From: Vicia villosa | Lineage: Eukaryota > Streptophyta > Magnoliopsida > Fabales > Fabaceae | NCBI RefSeq assembly: GCF_029867415.1 | Contig: NC_081185.1 | Coordinates: 30,022,245 to 30,086,244 of the forward strand | DNA length: 64,000 nucleotides | Direction: 5' to 3' | In this document: positions 48,634 through 60,161 of the stretch, piece after piece | How positions within the stretch are numbered: the stretch's first letter is position 1 | Layout: each line of letters starts with the position of its first letter | Translations under genes and position numbers: made by a program | The notes under the pieces: model-generated | The model's database searches: none | Told to the model about the DNA's origin: nothing | Seen by the model: only the letters and a program-made list of their open reading frames with translations

Positions 48634-48889
48634 GAGCATCTCCAATGGTGCAACCCATTTTTGGGTTTTTTATGGGTCCCACTAGCCACATCATCTTAAA
48701 ATAATTTTTATAATTTTTATTTTAATTGTATAATTCTAAAAAGTTATTATTGGGCCCACAACTTTACCTTATAAACTAATTTGATTGGGTACCACAATTT
48801 TTTCATAGTTGCATTGCAATGCAATGGTACTATGATGTGGCATGTCTAGGTGGAGAACTTATTAGAAGGAACTACCATTGGAGATGGTC
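48634..48889. mobile_element. Tourist-like MITE, 256 bp
   Basis: Inverted ends GAGCATCTCCAATGG and its complement (14 of 15 match) are flanked by TAA on both sides (48631-48633, 48890-48892). The 3-bp TAA duplication fits the PIF/Harbinger (Tourist) class. Confidence 0.85.
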
Positions 48890-49200
48890 TAAGTGCTTCT
48901 GAAAGTGACTCTCCAGAAAAGTCCGTCCAAGTGTTGACGTATTAGACCCTTCAAGCCGGCGATTTTTGTCACGTCCTATATTATAAGTAAACGTCATTAT
49001 TATTATGCATTTATGCCAGTTAAAACTTTGTTGCGAAACATGTAAGCAGCTTCCTAAGTGATTATCATGAGTATGTTGAATTTTGAGAGTAATAGTTGGA
49101 AGGATTTGAAAGGATTTGAAAAAGATAGATAATAATGAAGTTTTAAAGTTTTTATTATAATACCAACCATAGAGTAAGAATTATGATAGCTAAAAGTTGG

Positions 49201-49322
49201 TGTTAAGAGTCTCACATCAGATAATATATAATTTAAATATGTGTTTATAAGTGGAGACACAACTCTCATCTTACAAGCCGGTTTTATAGGATTGAGTTAG
49301 ATTTCAACCACATTTTTTAACA
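49201..49322 (+). mobile_element. Short LTR/TRIM-like sequence
   Basis: TGTTAAGAGTCTCACATC...CAAGCCGGTTTTATAGG...TTAACA, with TGTTA/TAACA ends and 122 bp long. The internal words resemble a short LTR common in legumes. No target duplication and no partner LTR. Confidence 0.35.
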
Positions 49323-49755
49323 TGATACCAAGAGTTTCATTTGAATTTAAATTTTTTTATAAAATATAGATTATAATAATTATTGAACTTAAAAAGCAAA
49401 AAACAGAGTTTAATTTTTTTTAATTGGGTAGGGTAAGAATTTGGATAATTTCACTCAAAATAATAATTAGTATTCTTATTGTAAATTATGTGCGTATAAA
49501 ATAAGATTGTTGTCCTTATTTATACATGCACCTTTATTAAACTAATTATACATAATATATATCAAAATAATAATTAGTATTCATATTGTAAAATATAGAT
49601 ATATAAAATAAGATAAACACTAATATAATTATGTATTGTACTTCTATAATTTTGAATATTCAAATAGTTGGAAGAGGCGAATCTTTTATTACAACCAAAA
49701 TAAGCAAAATATATATACTAAAATAATAAGGATTTAATATAAAAATATCAATAGT

Positions 49756-49909
49756 ATAAAGCAGTTTTACATTGTCAGTAAAATCATAACTGTTAATTTT
49801 AGTAAACGTTTGACTTTTTCTTTAAATCACATATAAAAAAAAAATTGTAAGGATTGTGATGCACTGACTATGTAAAATATATATTATACTGACAATGCAT
49901 TGCCTTTAA
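49756..49909. mobile_element. MITE-like inverted-repeat element
   Basis: ACATTGTCAGTA near the left end pairs with TACTGACAATGCATTG near the right end, and the outer bases are AAAGCAG / CCTTT. It resembles the MITE at 35752 (TGTCAGTG core). Edges are approximate. Confidence 0.5.
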
Positions 49910-50141
49910 ACTCTTTAATTAGAATTAATATTTTAGAATATATGGATGGAATAAGTGTGAATAGGTGTAAACAAAGAAGAAACCTTAAAACTATCGTATA
50001 GTTTTCCCCTCCAAGAATATTTAGTGTGGTTTTTTTTTGTAAGCAAGGATTTGATTAATCAAGAATACTAGGAGTACTCAATCTTAATTACAAAACGAGG
50101 AAAAACCTCGAACAAAAAGGAAATTACTCACCAAATGCATC

Positions 50142-52477
50142 TTACCGAATGAAAAACATCGGATCCTTACAAAATTCATAAAAATTACATTTGGCGTGAG
50201 TAATTTCACCGTAGAGAGACCACTTCCACACTATAGCCTTAATACTCCAAACCAAATCAGAAACACAGCAAGGTTCATTCGAAAAAATCACCGAATTCCT
50301 CTTAATCCAAATATTCCAACACACCGCAATCCAAACGATCCCTTCTAAGCCCTTTTTAACCCTTTTTTGCTTGAAAGTTGCCCTAGCCTGAAGAAAACTC
50401 AGCCACACCGCCGTTTCTTTACCCATCTCCACGCCAACCTAATCGGATATGATCCCCCACACCTCCTTCGCGGTAGAACAAAAGAGAATGAGATGATCCA
50501 AAGATTCATCATAATTGTTACAAAAAACACAACTCAATTCAGAATAAGATGATATACACCCTCTTACGAATAAATGATCTTTCGTCGGTATCCGGTTAAT
50601 AATACATCTCCATATGAAAGCTTTGATTCTATAAGGGATTGACGACGACCACACTGATGTTGCCGCCTTTAAGCGGCCTCCGTCGATAACGGACTGAGAA
50701 TTAGCAGCAGCCATAGAATCGTAACCAGCCCTGACCGTATATCCTTCATCCGATCATGCATTCTAGAACAAACAATCGGCCAAGTGAGCCTTCGGCCGAA
50801 TCTGCAGCAGCATAGAAAACAGTCTTTGTAAGCTATTTCCAGGGTCCTCCCCCTCCTCTAACTGGATTCCTAAATCACCCCACTCCCAACCATTATTAAC
50901 CCACCTCCCCATCTCCGCAGCCGAATTTATGTTTGAGCACCGACCGCGAAAACAGATCCGGAAATTCAGTTTTTAAATTCGAGTCTCCGCACCAAACAGA
51001 ATACCTAAAAAGCGTATTATTTCCCTTCCCTAATCGATACCTGCACCTAGCCATAAAATCACCTTCTATGTGTCTTTTTTCCATGTCAATGATATCCTTC
51101 CACCATAAAGAAGCAGATCTTATATTAGTTCCGGCATTCTCATCGACAATCTAAATCTTCTCATCACCATACCTCGCAGACACAATATTAAACTAGAGTG
51201 ATTCTTCTCCTTGCAATAACCTCCATCTCCACTTTAAAAGTAAGGCAACATTAAAATCATCCACCATTCTAAGACCTAACCCTCCTTTCTCTAAGGGTTG
51301 ACAGACCGTCTTCCAATCGACCCAATGGATTTTCTTCTTTACATCGTTACCACCCCATAAAAATTGACTTTGAATCCTAACTATCTGTTTACAAACCTGC
51401 ACAGGGGCTCTATAAAAGGACATGAAAAATATATACAAACTACCGAGAACCGACTCGAAAAAAGTAATTCTGCCACCAAAACTGAGAAATCTCCCTTTCC
51501 AAGAGGCCAAACGCGACTTCAATCTTCCCACCAGAGGCTGCCACGATGAAATTCTCCTCGGATTGATTCCAATCGAAATCCTGAGAAAATTGAAAGTCTT
51601 ATCTTCAATCCTGCACAACAAAAAACTAGTTGCAGCTCTCAAAAAATTAGAATTTAAATTAAAACCAATCAGCCGGCTCTTGTAATAATTCACCCCCAAA
51701 CCCGACACTAGCTCGAAACCTATAAGGACAAATTTCATAGACCAAACATGTTTCCACCCTCCTTCCCCGATCAAAAGAGTATCGTCCGCATACTGTAGAA
51801 TATCCACATAACACTTCCCCTTCACATTTAAACCTTTAAAATCCTGAACTTGGGAAGCTCTAGATACAAGCCCTCTTAATCCTTCGGCAACCAGAACAAA
51901 AAGAAATGGAGATAAAGGAGCTCCCTGGCTTAAGCCTCTTTCCTCTAAAAACTCTTTCGTCGGACTACCATTAACAAGCACGCATATACTGCTCTTAAAC
52001 ACCATCGCTTCTATCCACTTCATCCACCGTTTACCAAAACCCATCCTGCGCATTATATACGCCAAAAAGCCCTAGCTAACCTTATCGTACGCTTTTTCAA
52101 AATCGACTTTAAAAAGCATACACGGCTTCTTCTCCTTCGCCACATAATCAACTACTTCATTCGCGACAAGAACATCGTCAAGAAGCTGTCTCCCAGGCAC
52201 AAATGCAGTCTGTTTATCCGAGATTAAGACATGGAGAACCTTCTTCAGCCTACAGGAAAGAATCTTGGACAAACATTTAAGCAAACACCCCACAAGACAT
52301 ATCAGCCGATAGTCGTCCAAATCCAGAGGATGCTCAACTTTAGGGACCAAGGTTAGAAAAGAAGACGTGACAGATTTAACAAGGACAGAATTCGTATGAA
52401 AATTTTGGACAAACCTTACGAAATCTGATTTCAAAAAATGCCAGCATTTTTCTGATGAAGGTGAAGTTATACCTGTC
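50142..52477 (-). pseudogene. LINE ORF2: reverse transcriptase and zf-RVT
   Basis: Reads CWHFLKSDFVRFVQNFHTNS, then SFLTLVPKVEHPLDLDDYR, KQTAFVPGRQLLDDVLVANE, VDFEKAYDKV (first catalytic Asp), GLSQGAPLSPFLFVLVAEGL and YADDTLLIGE (catalytic YADD), followed by a thumb-like part (FLRISIGINPRR; WKGRFLSFGGRIT). After a degraded stretch (50715-51192) the C-terminal zf-RVT domain appears: IKAFIWRCIINRIPTKDHL, CVFCNN, DHLILFC. A TAG at 52072-52074 replaces Trp after KAYDKVS, and a one-base slip precedes CWHF. The catalytic residues are kept but the frame is broken. Confidence 0.88.
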
Positions 52478-52482
52478 AGGGC

Positions 52483-53838
52483 TGATCGCACTGAATCGCA
52501 TTATGTTTCTGACTCGAATATCACATGTTTTCCTTAGTTTTTATTATCATTTTCCTGTATTATGCTTCTATTTCCTTTGTTTTCAGGATTCTTGACCTTT
52601 CAGAGCCTTCGGTGAAGAAACGAACCAAAACGCCAAGCAAATATGGTTTTTCAAGAAGATTTGCACTTATGGCGTCCAGCACCGCGCCGACTATAGGGGA
52701 CGCTATGACGTGGCCCACTTCACCCTGGGGCCAACTGCCACGTTCCCACGATCTCCTCTATTTGCACACACCGCGCCCGCGGTGAGGCTGCCGCGCCCGC
52801 GGCCTTCACAAACCTCTTCCCGCTCAGAAGGAGTTTAGGGGCACTCCTGTCTTTACGCACCTCCAGAATCCTCTATAAATAGATTTCGTTTTTCATTTTG
52901 TAGTTTCATCCAAGCTTAGTACAATCTTAAGCCATATACTATCAGTTTTTGTAAAGTAATAATCTCTTCACATCAGGGATTTATTACGGTGTAGATTGAG
53001 TTGTAATCGAGTCTTAGAGCACTTTGGTTGAAGTTTATCATACCGCTTTTACATTTCCGCAACTTGTACCCGAATCAAAGCCTCCTCTTGGAGCAGGTTC
53101 TATTTAGTTGCATTTCTTTATTTATAATTGCTCTTACCATAGTCTACACGTTTTATAGACTTTAAATGCTCTTACCATAGTCTACACGTTTTATAGACTT
53201 TAAATGATCTTACCATAGTCTACACGTTTTATAGACTTTAAATGCTCTTACCATAGTCTACACATTTTATAGACTCGCACCCTTTTACTTACCCGCTCTT
53301 ATCATAGTCTACATGTGTTATAGACTTGCACTTATTATGTATGGCTAAATTATAAAGGTTTGGATGTAATGATTGTCATCATGATCGTGTTCCAATTGTT
53401 AAGTCAAAACTATCAATTTATTAAAAATAGGTTTACCTCTTTAACGCGGAAGGCACCCTTTATATGTGACAATAAAGGAATTTAATTTAAAGAGTAAACT
53501 CGGTTCTTAGTAGGCAAAAGCTACAAGTTCCCGTTAAATTGATTCTTTGCTACAAATAGAAAATATTGCCCCATAAGTGATTTCATTTATGCATGACTGG
53601 ACCATAGTCTGATTTCATGATTTACATTCCAACCTGTTGCTTAAGCTGTTACTTACTTCGCTTACTTACTTTGTTGCACTGCACTCACATCAATATTCTT
53701 GTTCACCTTAGATAATCACCTTAGCAAAAGAGTTGATAGATTGACGATTGGTCTTTGTGGTTCAATAATCTTATATATTACTTCGATAGGCTGTGCACTT
53801 GCAGTTCTATATTTAGGCTATACGTAAACAACCCATCA
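52483..53838. mobile_element. Gypsy-type solo LTR, 1.36 kb, in the LINE
   Basis: Starts TGATCGCACTG and ends AACCCATCA, flanked by the exact duplication AGGGC (52478-52482 and 53839-53843). The TGATCG/CATCA ends, a GC-rich stretch (CCGCGCCCGCGG near 52790) and general layout resemble the Athila-type LTR at 19716. No coding sequence. A CTATAAATAG box at 52873-52882 on the plus strand is a candidate LTR promoter. Confidence 0.85.
53131..53335. repeat. 38-bp tandem repeat in the solo LTR
   Basis: Four near-perfect copies of CTCTTACCATAGTCTACACG + TTTTATAGACTTTAAATG start at 53131, followed by a diverged fifth copy at about 53297. Confidence 0.9.
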
Positions 53839-53843
53839 AGGGC

Positions 53844-55193
53844 CCAGGCTTTTCGAACCATCACAGCTCCAAACAGCATCTTTTATTTCGTTTTCTGAAA
53901 ACTGAATCTCCAGATCCATCGCCTGGTTCAAGGATAGACTGTTGAACTAAAATCCTTCCAGAATGGGCCTGTTCACATCAGATTCAATGAATTTCCTTCC
54001 ATAGTGATTCCAAACCTCTTCCTTATCTTCCTCTACCTCCTTCACCAATCCCCTATTAGTCAATAAAATCCCAATGTGATTTCTTCTCCTTCTTTCTTTC
54101 ACCATGCTATGAAAGAATTTGGTGTTTGAGTCACCCTAGCTTTCTGCCTCAGTAAATTTTCCTTTATCGACATATTCGTTCACATCCTGCTAGTCACGAC
54201 ACTCCTTCTCTGAATTGCTTCAGCATGCTGATTCAGATTGCACCAACTAACAAACTCATCCAATTCATTAATCTCTTCCACACCTTCCTTAATCTCCAAA
54301 TCCACCTTTCCAAAGACGTTAACATTCCACTTACGTAAACTATATTTTAGAAGCCTAAGCTTCTCCTTAAGAACAAAGTCACTTCTTCCTACCACTTTTA
54401 ATTTATTCCATTCAGATTCAATAAACGGTAAAAAATTCTTATCCTCAAACCAAGTATTATTAAACATAAAGGGTTTTGGACCCCAATCTTCTTTATCCAC
54501 CATAAGCCACACCGGATAATGTTCCGATATGTATCGGTTACCAATTCTCTGTCCCACTACTCCCCAAGAAGATATTAAGTCTTCAGATAACAAAAAACGG
54601 TCAATTCTACTAGCCGCATGCCCATCACCAATGAACCAAGAGAAGCATTTCCCCTTACAAGGCACATCCTGTAATTCACAAGTCTCCACAAACTGAGAAA
54701 AGCCTTCCATCTCTGCCTTCCTATTAACTAAAGATCTCCCTCTCCTCTCCTTTGCTATACACACTGCATTAAAGTCCCCATCCAGAACCCAATCTGCATC
54801 AGAGTATTTCAATCTCAACTGAATAATAGATTCCCGCAGTTTCCTTTTTTGCTCCAAGGCACAAGGAGAATAGATGTTGACAACATAGAAACAAATACCT
54901 TTGCTACACAGTTTCACTTCTAAAAATCCTTCTCCTTTAAAGCTGAATATCTCTTCCACACTCTCCTCCTTCCAAAGAGTGGTGATACCGCCACTGTTAC
55001 CCGTCGAACTAGAGTAAGACCAACCAACCTTCTCCCTGTTCCACAAAGATTTCACTAGATTTTGATCCATATTGTTGAGTTTATATTCTTGAATAAGAAA
55101 AATCTCAGTATTCCCTTCCTTAATAATCTTACTAATCCTTTTCCTCTTCAACAAACTGCCCCCTCCTCTAATATTCAGATTTCCTATTATCAT
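53844..55193 (-). pseudogene. LINE ORF2: apurinic endonuclease domain
   Basis: ORF2 starts at ATG 55193, overlapping the ORF1 stop as ATGA. Endonuclease/exonuclease/phosphatase motifs are visible: NLNIRGGG, IQEYKLN (catalytic Glu), SSSTGNSGGITTLWK, VLDGDFNAV, SRIDRFLLS and SEHYPVWL, where SDH is usual. The frame breaks at 54180 but continues in other frames to GDSNTKFFHSMVKERRRRN and an EIKDAVW..DGSKS stretch up to the solo LTR. The RT domain resumes beyond it. Non-functional. Confidence 0.85.
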
Positions 55194-56835
55194 TTCCACT
55201 TTCTATTTAACACCTTATTTCCTGACATTCTCTCCTTATCAAGCTTTTCCAATTCATCAATCTTAACTTTATAACCTATTGCTTTGTCAATGGGAATCAC
55301 TCCTAATTTTGAAATTGCCTCCCAAGACTTCTTGCCTATATTTGAATCAACATTCTCCCAAAAGCGACAGTTACAATTAATCATATCAGAGTCATAAATT
55401 GGATCACTACACATAATAATCCCTGCTAAAAAGCTTCCATCCCCTGACTTCTCCTTTTTCAGCCCGCAATTACTAGAAGAATCTGCCTTCTTAGTCAACA
55501 ATTCAAAATCATCCCCTAAAGGAGCTTCACACATAGATCTTTTATGTATTCTTTTCTTCTTCTCACAGGTAGGACCACGTAATTCCACCATCCTTTTACT
55601 CTTATTTTTCTTTGTCGCTTCAGGACACACTAACACTCCCTCATTTCTGGCCTGGCCCAGCTGAGGGCTTTTAAGAAAAGTGTCAAAAGAATAACTAACT
55701 TTGGAATCTGCTGATATTGGTGAAGAAATTTTACCTCCTTGTTTCGTAACTCGATCTTGCTTCAAGTCTCTAGCCAGTTTAGTTGAATCCAGAGCAGCAT
55801 CAAAACTACATCCTGCTGAATAAGTCTTCCCCTCCACTTCAACACAACTACCTTCATTTGAAATATCTTCCCTTCCCTTCATCACTTCTCTTATAGATTT
55901 TGAATCATCCGAAGAACACTAAGAATTAATCTCCAAAACATTATCACATTCCTGGTTGGACCATCCTTCTTCTGAATCCGATGAAGTTTGAACCGATACC
56001 CTCTTATTCTTCATATCAATACGCAGAGGCCCATAGATGTCTTCACATATTTTAATACAGAAGATAACTCCATCAATCCTGACTGATAATGTTTCCTTTA
56101 GGACTGTAGCATTTTTTGTTCTAACAATAACACGAGCCACGTCCATAATGTTCGCTTTGAGCGTGTTCTCATCCACACACACATAACTCCCTACCATGTT
56201 AGCCAATAACTCAAAGAACTTGAAGTTCCTAGCATGACAGGGTACACCATGGACTCTCAACCATGTCACCCTCTCCAGGTCTACATCCTCCTTCTTCCAA
56301 GCCTGAATCTCAACAAATCACTGCTTCCACCAAGTTTCACCTTCCCTGATCAAATTGTTAATTTCTCCTTCTTCCATCTCCTCCAGCAGACACAAGTTCG
56401 CACCCAAAGGTGTGACTTTGATAGAGAAGTATCCTTCTATTTCAAAATAGGTTTGGATATTATAAGACATCCCAGCGTGAACCACTCTCCCCTCATAAGC
56501 CTTAGATAGTATATTTAAATCTTTAGAGCACGATTCAAACGACGCAACTATCCCTCCCAATGATTTCGCGCTATCCTTTAATTTGACTTGCTCCTTGTTA
56601 CACAGTATCTCTGCATACGATTTATTGCCCACCAATCTATCTGAACCAAAGAACTTCTTAGTATGCCACGGCCTGGACTCAGCTGATTTGAATTTCTACT
56701 TTGCCCCTTCCGCTTCCTTCCCCAACTTCCCGAACGAGTTTCTCTCATACCTGGGTGGGTTAGCATGAATTTTGACTCCATCAATGATAATGTTGTCAAG
56801 CTTGATTGCAAGATTCCTAACTTCTTCTACCTCTT
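55190..56835 (-). pseudogene. LINE ORF1 (RNA-binding protein), 5'-truncated
   Basis: One minus-strand frame with in-frame stops at 56318-56320 and 55919-55921, plus one near 56690. At its upstream edge it reads EVEEVRNLAIKLDNIIIDGV and KIHANPPRYERN, the end of an RRM. Next comes a DUF4283-like region (YFEIEGYFSIKVTPLGANLC; ERVTWLRVHGVPCHARNFKF; SYVCVDENTLKANIMDVARV) and a charged C-terminal part. It ends KWK-stop at 55190, overlapping the ORF2 start by four bases. The N-terminal half of the RRM is missing because the sirevirus LTR begins at 56836. Confidence 0.75.
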
Positions 56836-58333
56836 TGTGTTAGACGCTGGCCTAAGGATCTAGAGGGGGGTGAATAGATCTCACAGAGTTTTTCGAAATT
56901 ATTTCGAACTAAGGCGAAAGCGGTTCTGAATCGACTTGCGTCTATTCCGGACCGTTATTGCAAGGGTCGTATATGTGACAAAACCACAAGATAATTGAGA
57001 TTAACGATGAAATGATATGTTATCGAATCAATATGTTTCACTTTAGAAAATCGATTAACTTCTGATTTGATAAACTTTGCTTTGCAATGCAGTAATAATG
57101 AAAGAAGCAAAAACACAAACACTTGGTGATAATGATCAAATTGATGGTGATTCAATGTGTGATGAATTGTGATGTTTATACAAGTTCTTAATTCACAATT
57201 TTAACACTCGAATCGTTGATCAATTTGCAATTATAACCAAATATGAACAGAACGTAAATGAAAAGATAAAAGCGACAAGAACATGATATTTGTTTAGGCA
57301 GTTCGTTGATCGTCCTCGCTACGACTACGTCTGCCCCCAATTCCAAACTGAAATTGGGAAATCTTCCATTAATGTTGAAAGCAGTTTATACAAAGAAGAT
57401 AACAAAGCGATAAACAATAAACCAAATTTGTCGATCCTTTGAATCTTCTTCCCCCTTAATCTTGAGCCAGATCAAGGTCTTCCAAGAGCTTCACTTTGAT
57501 CCCTTTCTGCAGTGTCTTGAATTTGCTTGAACACCTGTTCTTCAATCTTCACACTCAGCTGGATCCTTGATGAAGCCTCTTGATAAAAACCCCCAAAATT
57601 CACCAATCTTGGAGGACAAAACCCTCAGATTTTATTCACCAAAAACCCCACAAATCTTCACCCACTAGGAATCTTCAATTCCGTTCCATGGACGTTATCG
57701 ATCTTGAACGCAAACCCTCAACGCAAAAATGATTGTGTGTAGTTGTGTTGGAGTTGTGTCGATGATCGAAGATGAGAAGCCTTTGTGTATCTTTCAGTTG
57801 TTGGTGTTAAGAAACTGCAATAATGAACCTTGGACAATATATATGAGAGCTAATCAGTTGAAGCAGAGAAAACCAAAAATTTTGGCATTTTTGATCAAAT
57901 AGGTCGACCTCTTGTAGTGCTTAGGTCGACCTAACAGAGCTGCATTTGCTTTGAATAACATTTGTTCCCAGTTAGGTCGACCTGTTAAGGAAGTAGGTCG
58001 ACTAGAATCCTCTTCAGATACGTTTTGGGGACTTTTCTTCAGTTTAGGTCGACCTAGTTGTTGTGTAGGTCGACCTATCAGAAGGATGTGTAAATTTCTC
58101 CACTTTAGGTCGACCTGGGTTGGGAGTAGGTCGACCTGACTGCTGTTTTTTTGAGTTCTTCTTGTTTTACTTGTATTGAGTCGACCTATATGTATAGTGG
58201 GTCGACCTGCTCTGTCTTGAGTGACCAATGCTTGCTTTTCTTTGAGTTCTTCTGCTTGTGCCTTGTTGCTTGTTTGCTTGTGGAGTTTGCCATGGATCAA
58301 AAACACCTTTGTGAGTGTGATCTTGTATTCACA
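56836..58333 (-). repeat. 3' LTR of sirevirus 2
   Basis: On the minus strand it starts TGTGAATACAAG, directly after GGGGGAGTA, and ends CTAACACA (plus strand TGTGTTAG...GTATTCACA). A TATA-like CATATATATTG lies at about 57835-57846, 55 bp downstream (minus sense) of the paired palindrome array. The partner LTR is outside the window; the left edge could be 56838. Confidence 0.75.
57901..58208. repeat. Paired AGGTCGACCT palindromes in the LTR
   Basis: Ten copies in five pairs start at 57901/57923, 57974/57995, 58046/58067, 58107/58128 and 58178/58199. Spacing within pairs is 21-22 bp; pairs recur every 61-73 bp. Seven copies are exact and three have one or two changes. The frame at 57854-58384 that reads GRP repeatedly is a by-product. 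Confidence 0.92.
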
Positions 58334-58334
58334 T

Positions 58335-58480
58335 ACTCCCCCTTTTTGATGATGGCAAACCGGTTGCAAAAGCTTCGTCAACAAGTAGTGATAACTCCCC
58401 CGGACTTGTATGTGTAAGCTGAAGCTTCTTCATACTGAGCTCAAGCTCCCCCGTACTCTCAGCACCTATCTCTCCCTTTG
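58335..58480 (-). repeat. Iterated polypurine tracts of sirevirus 2
   Basis: On the minus strand, GGGGGAG occurs at about 58445-58451 and 58395-58401, and AAAAAGGGGGAG at 58336-58347 next to the LTR. A looser AAAGGGAGAG lies near 58472. The last tract matches that of sirevirus 1 (ATCATCAAAAAGGGGGAG). Confidence 0.75.
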
Positions 58481-58739
58481 ACAACATCAAAAGAAATACA
58501 ACAACGGGACAGTAGAAGCGAGTAGCGAGATAAAATAGATATAACGCTAGCATGGCATAGTATAATAGATAAAGATAGGTAGAAATAGCATAAGAACCAA
58601 ACATATTTAAAGGTACACTTTAACATACATAATAATCCAAGAGATTAAAAAAAAACAAAGTACGACAACATATTGAAATTTGAACATAATGATAAAGAAA
58701 TGAAATGCAATGACATGATGGTATGATAGAGAATGCATC

Positions 58740-60161
58740 CTAACGCCAGCCCCTTCTTCCCCTTCCTCTTTGAAATGTATGAGGACGATCTTCTTCAACT
58801 TGTTCCAGCAGATCAAGCACAGAAAGATTGAGGGTATTGAAGCTTTGGCTTAGATTGGCATGACGGTTCAATGCCGTTTCCTCAAATTGATTATGTCTTA
58901 AAATGGAGTTGGATGCAAATGCCTCAAAGTCAGTTTTGTGGTCCTGAACCAAGCCATATAACGATTGATATTGTCGTTGTTGTTCGTCATAGCGGTCTTG
59001 TTGAAGCTGTTGCATTTGTTGGAATTGGAGCTGCTGTGTGTCGAAGTGTTGTTGTTGTAGGAGTTGCATATTCTCTAACATGGATATGATGTTGGTTTGA
59101 TCCGGCGGAGGCGGAGCTGTATATCCCCAAGGGATATCCTCTTGTTGAGGAGGAACATATCTCCAATTTGCATCCGTATCTTGTGGAACATCTTCCATAG
59201 GGTGATCATCATCATTTGCATTGTCTTGATCAAATCCTTCTTCTTCATTTCCTGCAATGTGTCCAAACTCCGTGGGATCATCATAATTGTAAATAACCTT
59301 CCCGGTTCCCTTTTGAATGAGATAGTAGGTTTTCCTAACTGGATTCCAATGGTATCCCATAAGGGTCAAGGTTGTTTGTGAGAATTCTTGAGATTGTTGC
59401 ATGCGGATATAGTGCAAGTGATCAAGCCTCATGCCGAAATGGTTGACAATTGTTTGAATTATTGATCCATAACACAGGGCGGTAGTTTTCTGTTGGACCT
59501 CGTGAAACTTAGCAGCTAGAAAGTAAGGCCAATGTACACGCGTTCTGTTTTGCAGCAGATACATGAGCACAACTTCATTTCGTTCAATTCTTGAGTACCC
59601 TCCTGCTCTTGGTCGAATGACTCTTGAGATGACCCAATTTAGGAGCCTAGGATCTCGCTTCAGGTGACCGGCTGTTATTGTTTCATTTGGTTTGTCAAAG
59701 ACGGAAGGGTCTTTGAGGATAGATTTCATGTAGGCCACATGGTCATAGTTTCCCGGTACATCCCCGTCTTCCATACAGAATTCATCGCCTACAATTTTGA
59801 GACCAAAGATGCTTATCCAAGCCCGTTTGTCAACAACATGCGACCTAGAGCCCATTTTGAATCGGAAATTACAACCATCCCCTTTTGTAAATCATGCATA
59901 TAAAACCCTGACAGTATTTTCACAGTATGGAGTATCACATTGCACTAAGGGATGAATATTTTGATGTTCAATCAGATCAGCGACATCGGGGATATGCATA
60001 TTTTTGACAAGATTTGGATCATAGATATATTTCCGAACAATTTTTCGTTTCATCTGCCACTTCTCAAAATTTTCCCTACAGTCAGGATGAACAAGAGCAC
60101 TTACCGGTTGAGAAGATGAACTAGTAGCAACTTCCTTTCCCTTTCTTGATTTTGGAGGCAT
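58740..60161 (-). pseudogene. Sirevirus 2 env-like ORF (one in-frame stop)
   Basis: Starts MPPKSRKGKEVATSSSSQPV at ATG 60161 and runs 473 codons in one frame, broken only by a TGA at about codon 90 (59892-59894). It resembles the 'Arabidopsis retrotransposon ORF-1'/plant transposon protein family: a basic N-terminus; DCRENFEKWQMKRKIVRKYI; then after the stop RDPRLLNWVISRVIRPRAGG, YSRIERNEVVLMYLLQNRTR and FGMRLDHLHYIR; an acidic stretch; and a Gln-rich, probably coiled-coil region (QLLQQQHFDTQQLQFQQMQQ). It ends RGRGRRGWR. No signal peptide or membrane helix is evident, so an envelope role is doubtful. A plant-like CT-rich leader precedes it. Confidence 0.7.

Larger units (their letters stand above)
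48893..50029. other. Spacer upstream of the transporter
   Basis: No gene seen. It contains a short LTR-like sequence and a MITE-like sequence (listed separately) and AT-rich DNA. Confidence 0.45.
50030..56835 (-). mobile_element. L1-type LINE, interrupted and decayed
   Basis: Minus-strand non-LTR element. The 3' end is marked by a T run at 50030-50038 (poly-A on the coding strand). Reading 5' to 3': ORF1 with an RRM end and a DUF4283-like region, then ORF2 with endonuclease, reverse transcriptase and zf-RVT domain. A solo LTR (52483-53838) splits ORF2 between endonuclease and RT. ORF1 reads straight into the sirevirus LTR at 56835, so the 5' part was displaced and lies beyond the right edge of the window. 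Several stops make it inactive. Confidence 0.88.

Noticed and set aside
57901..58208. CRISPR-like regularly spaced short repeats
   Set aside because: The spacers are part of an LTR, spacing alternates 21 and ~50 bp, the repeats are 10-bp palindromes and the DNA is plant nuclear.
57854..58384. 176-residue minus-strand ORF with repeated GRP motifs
   Set aside because: Produced by the AGGTCGACCT palindromes inside an LTR; no known domain and no promoter of its own.
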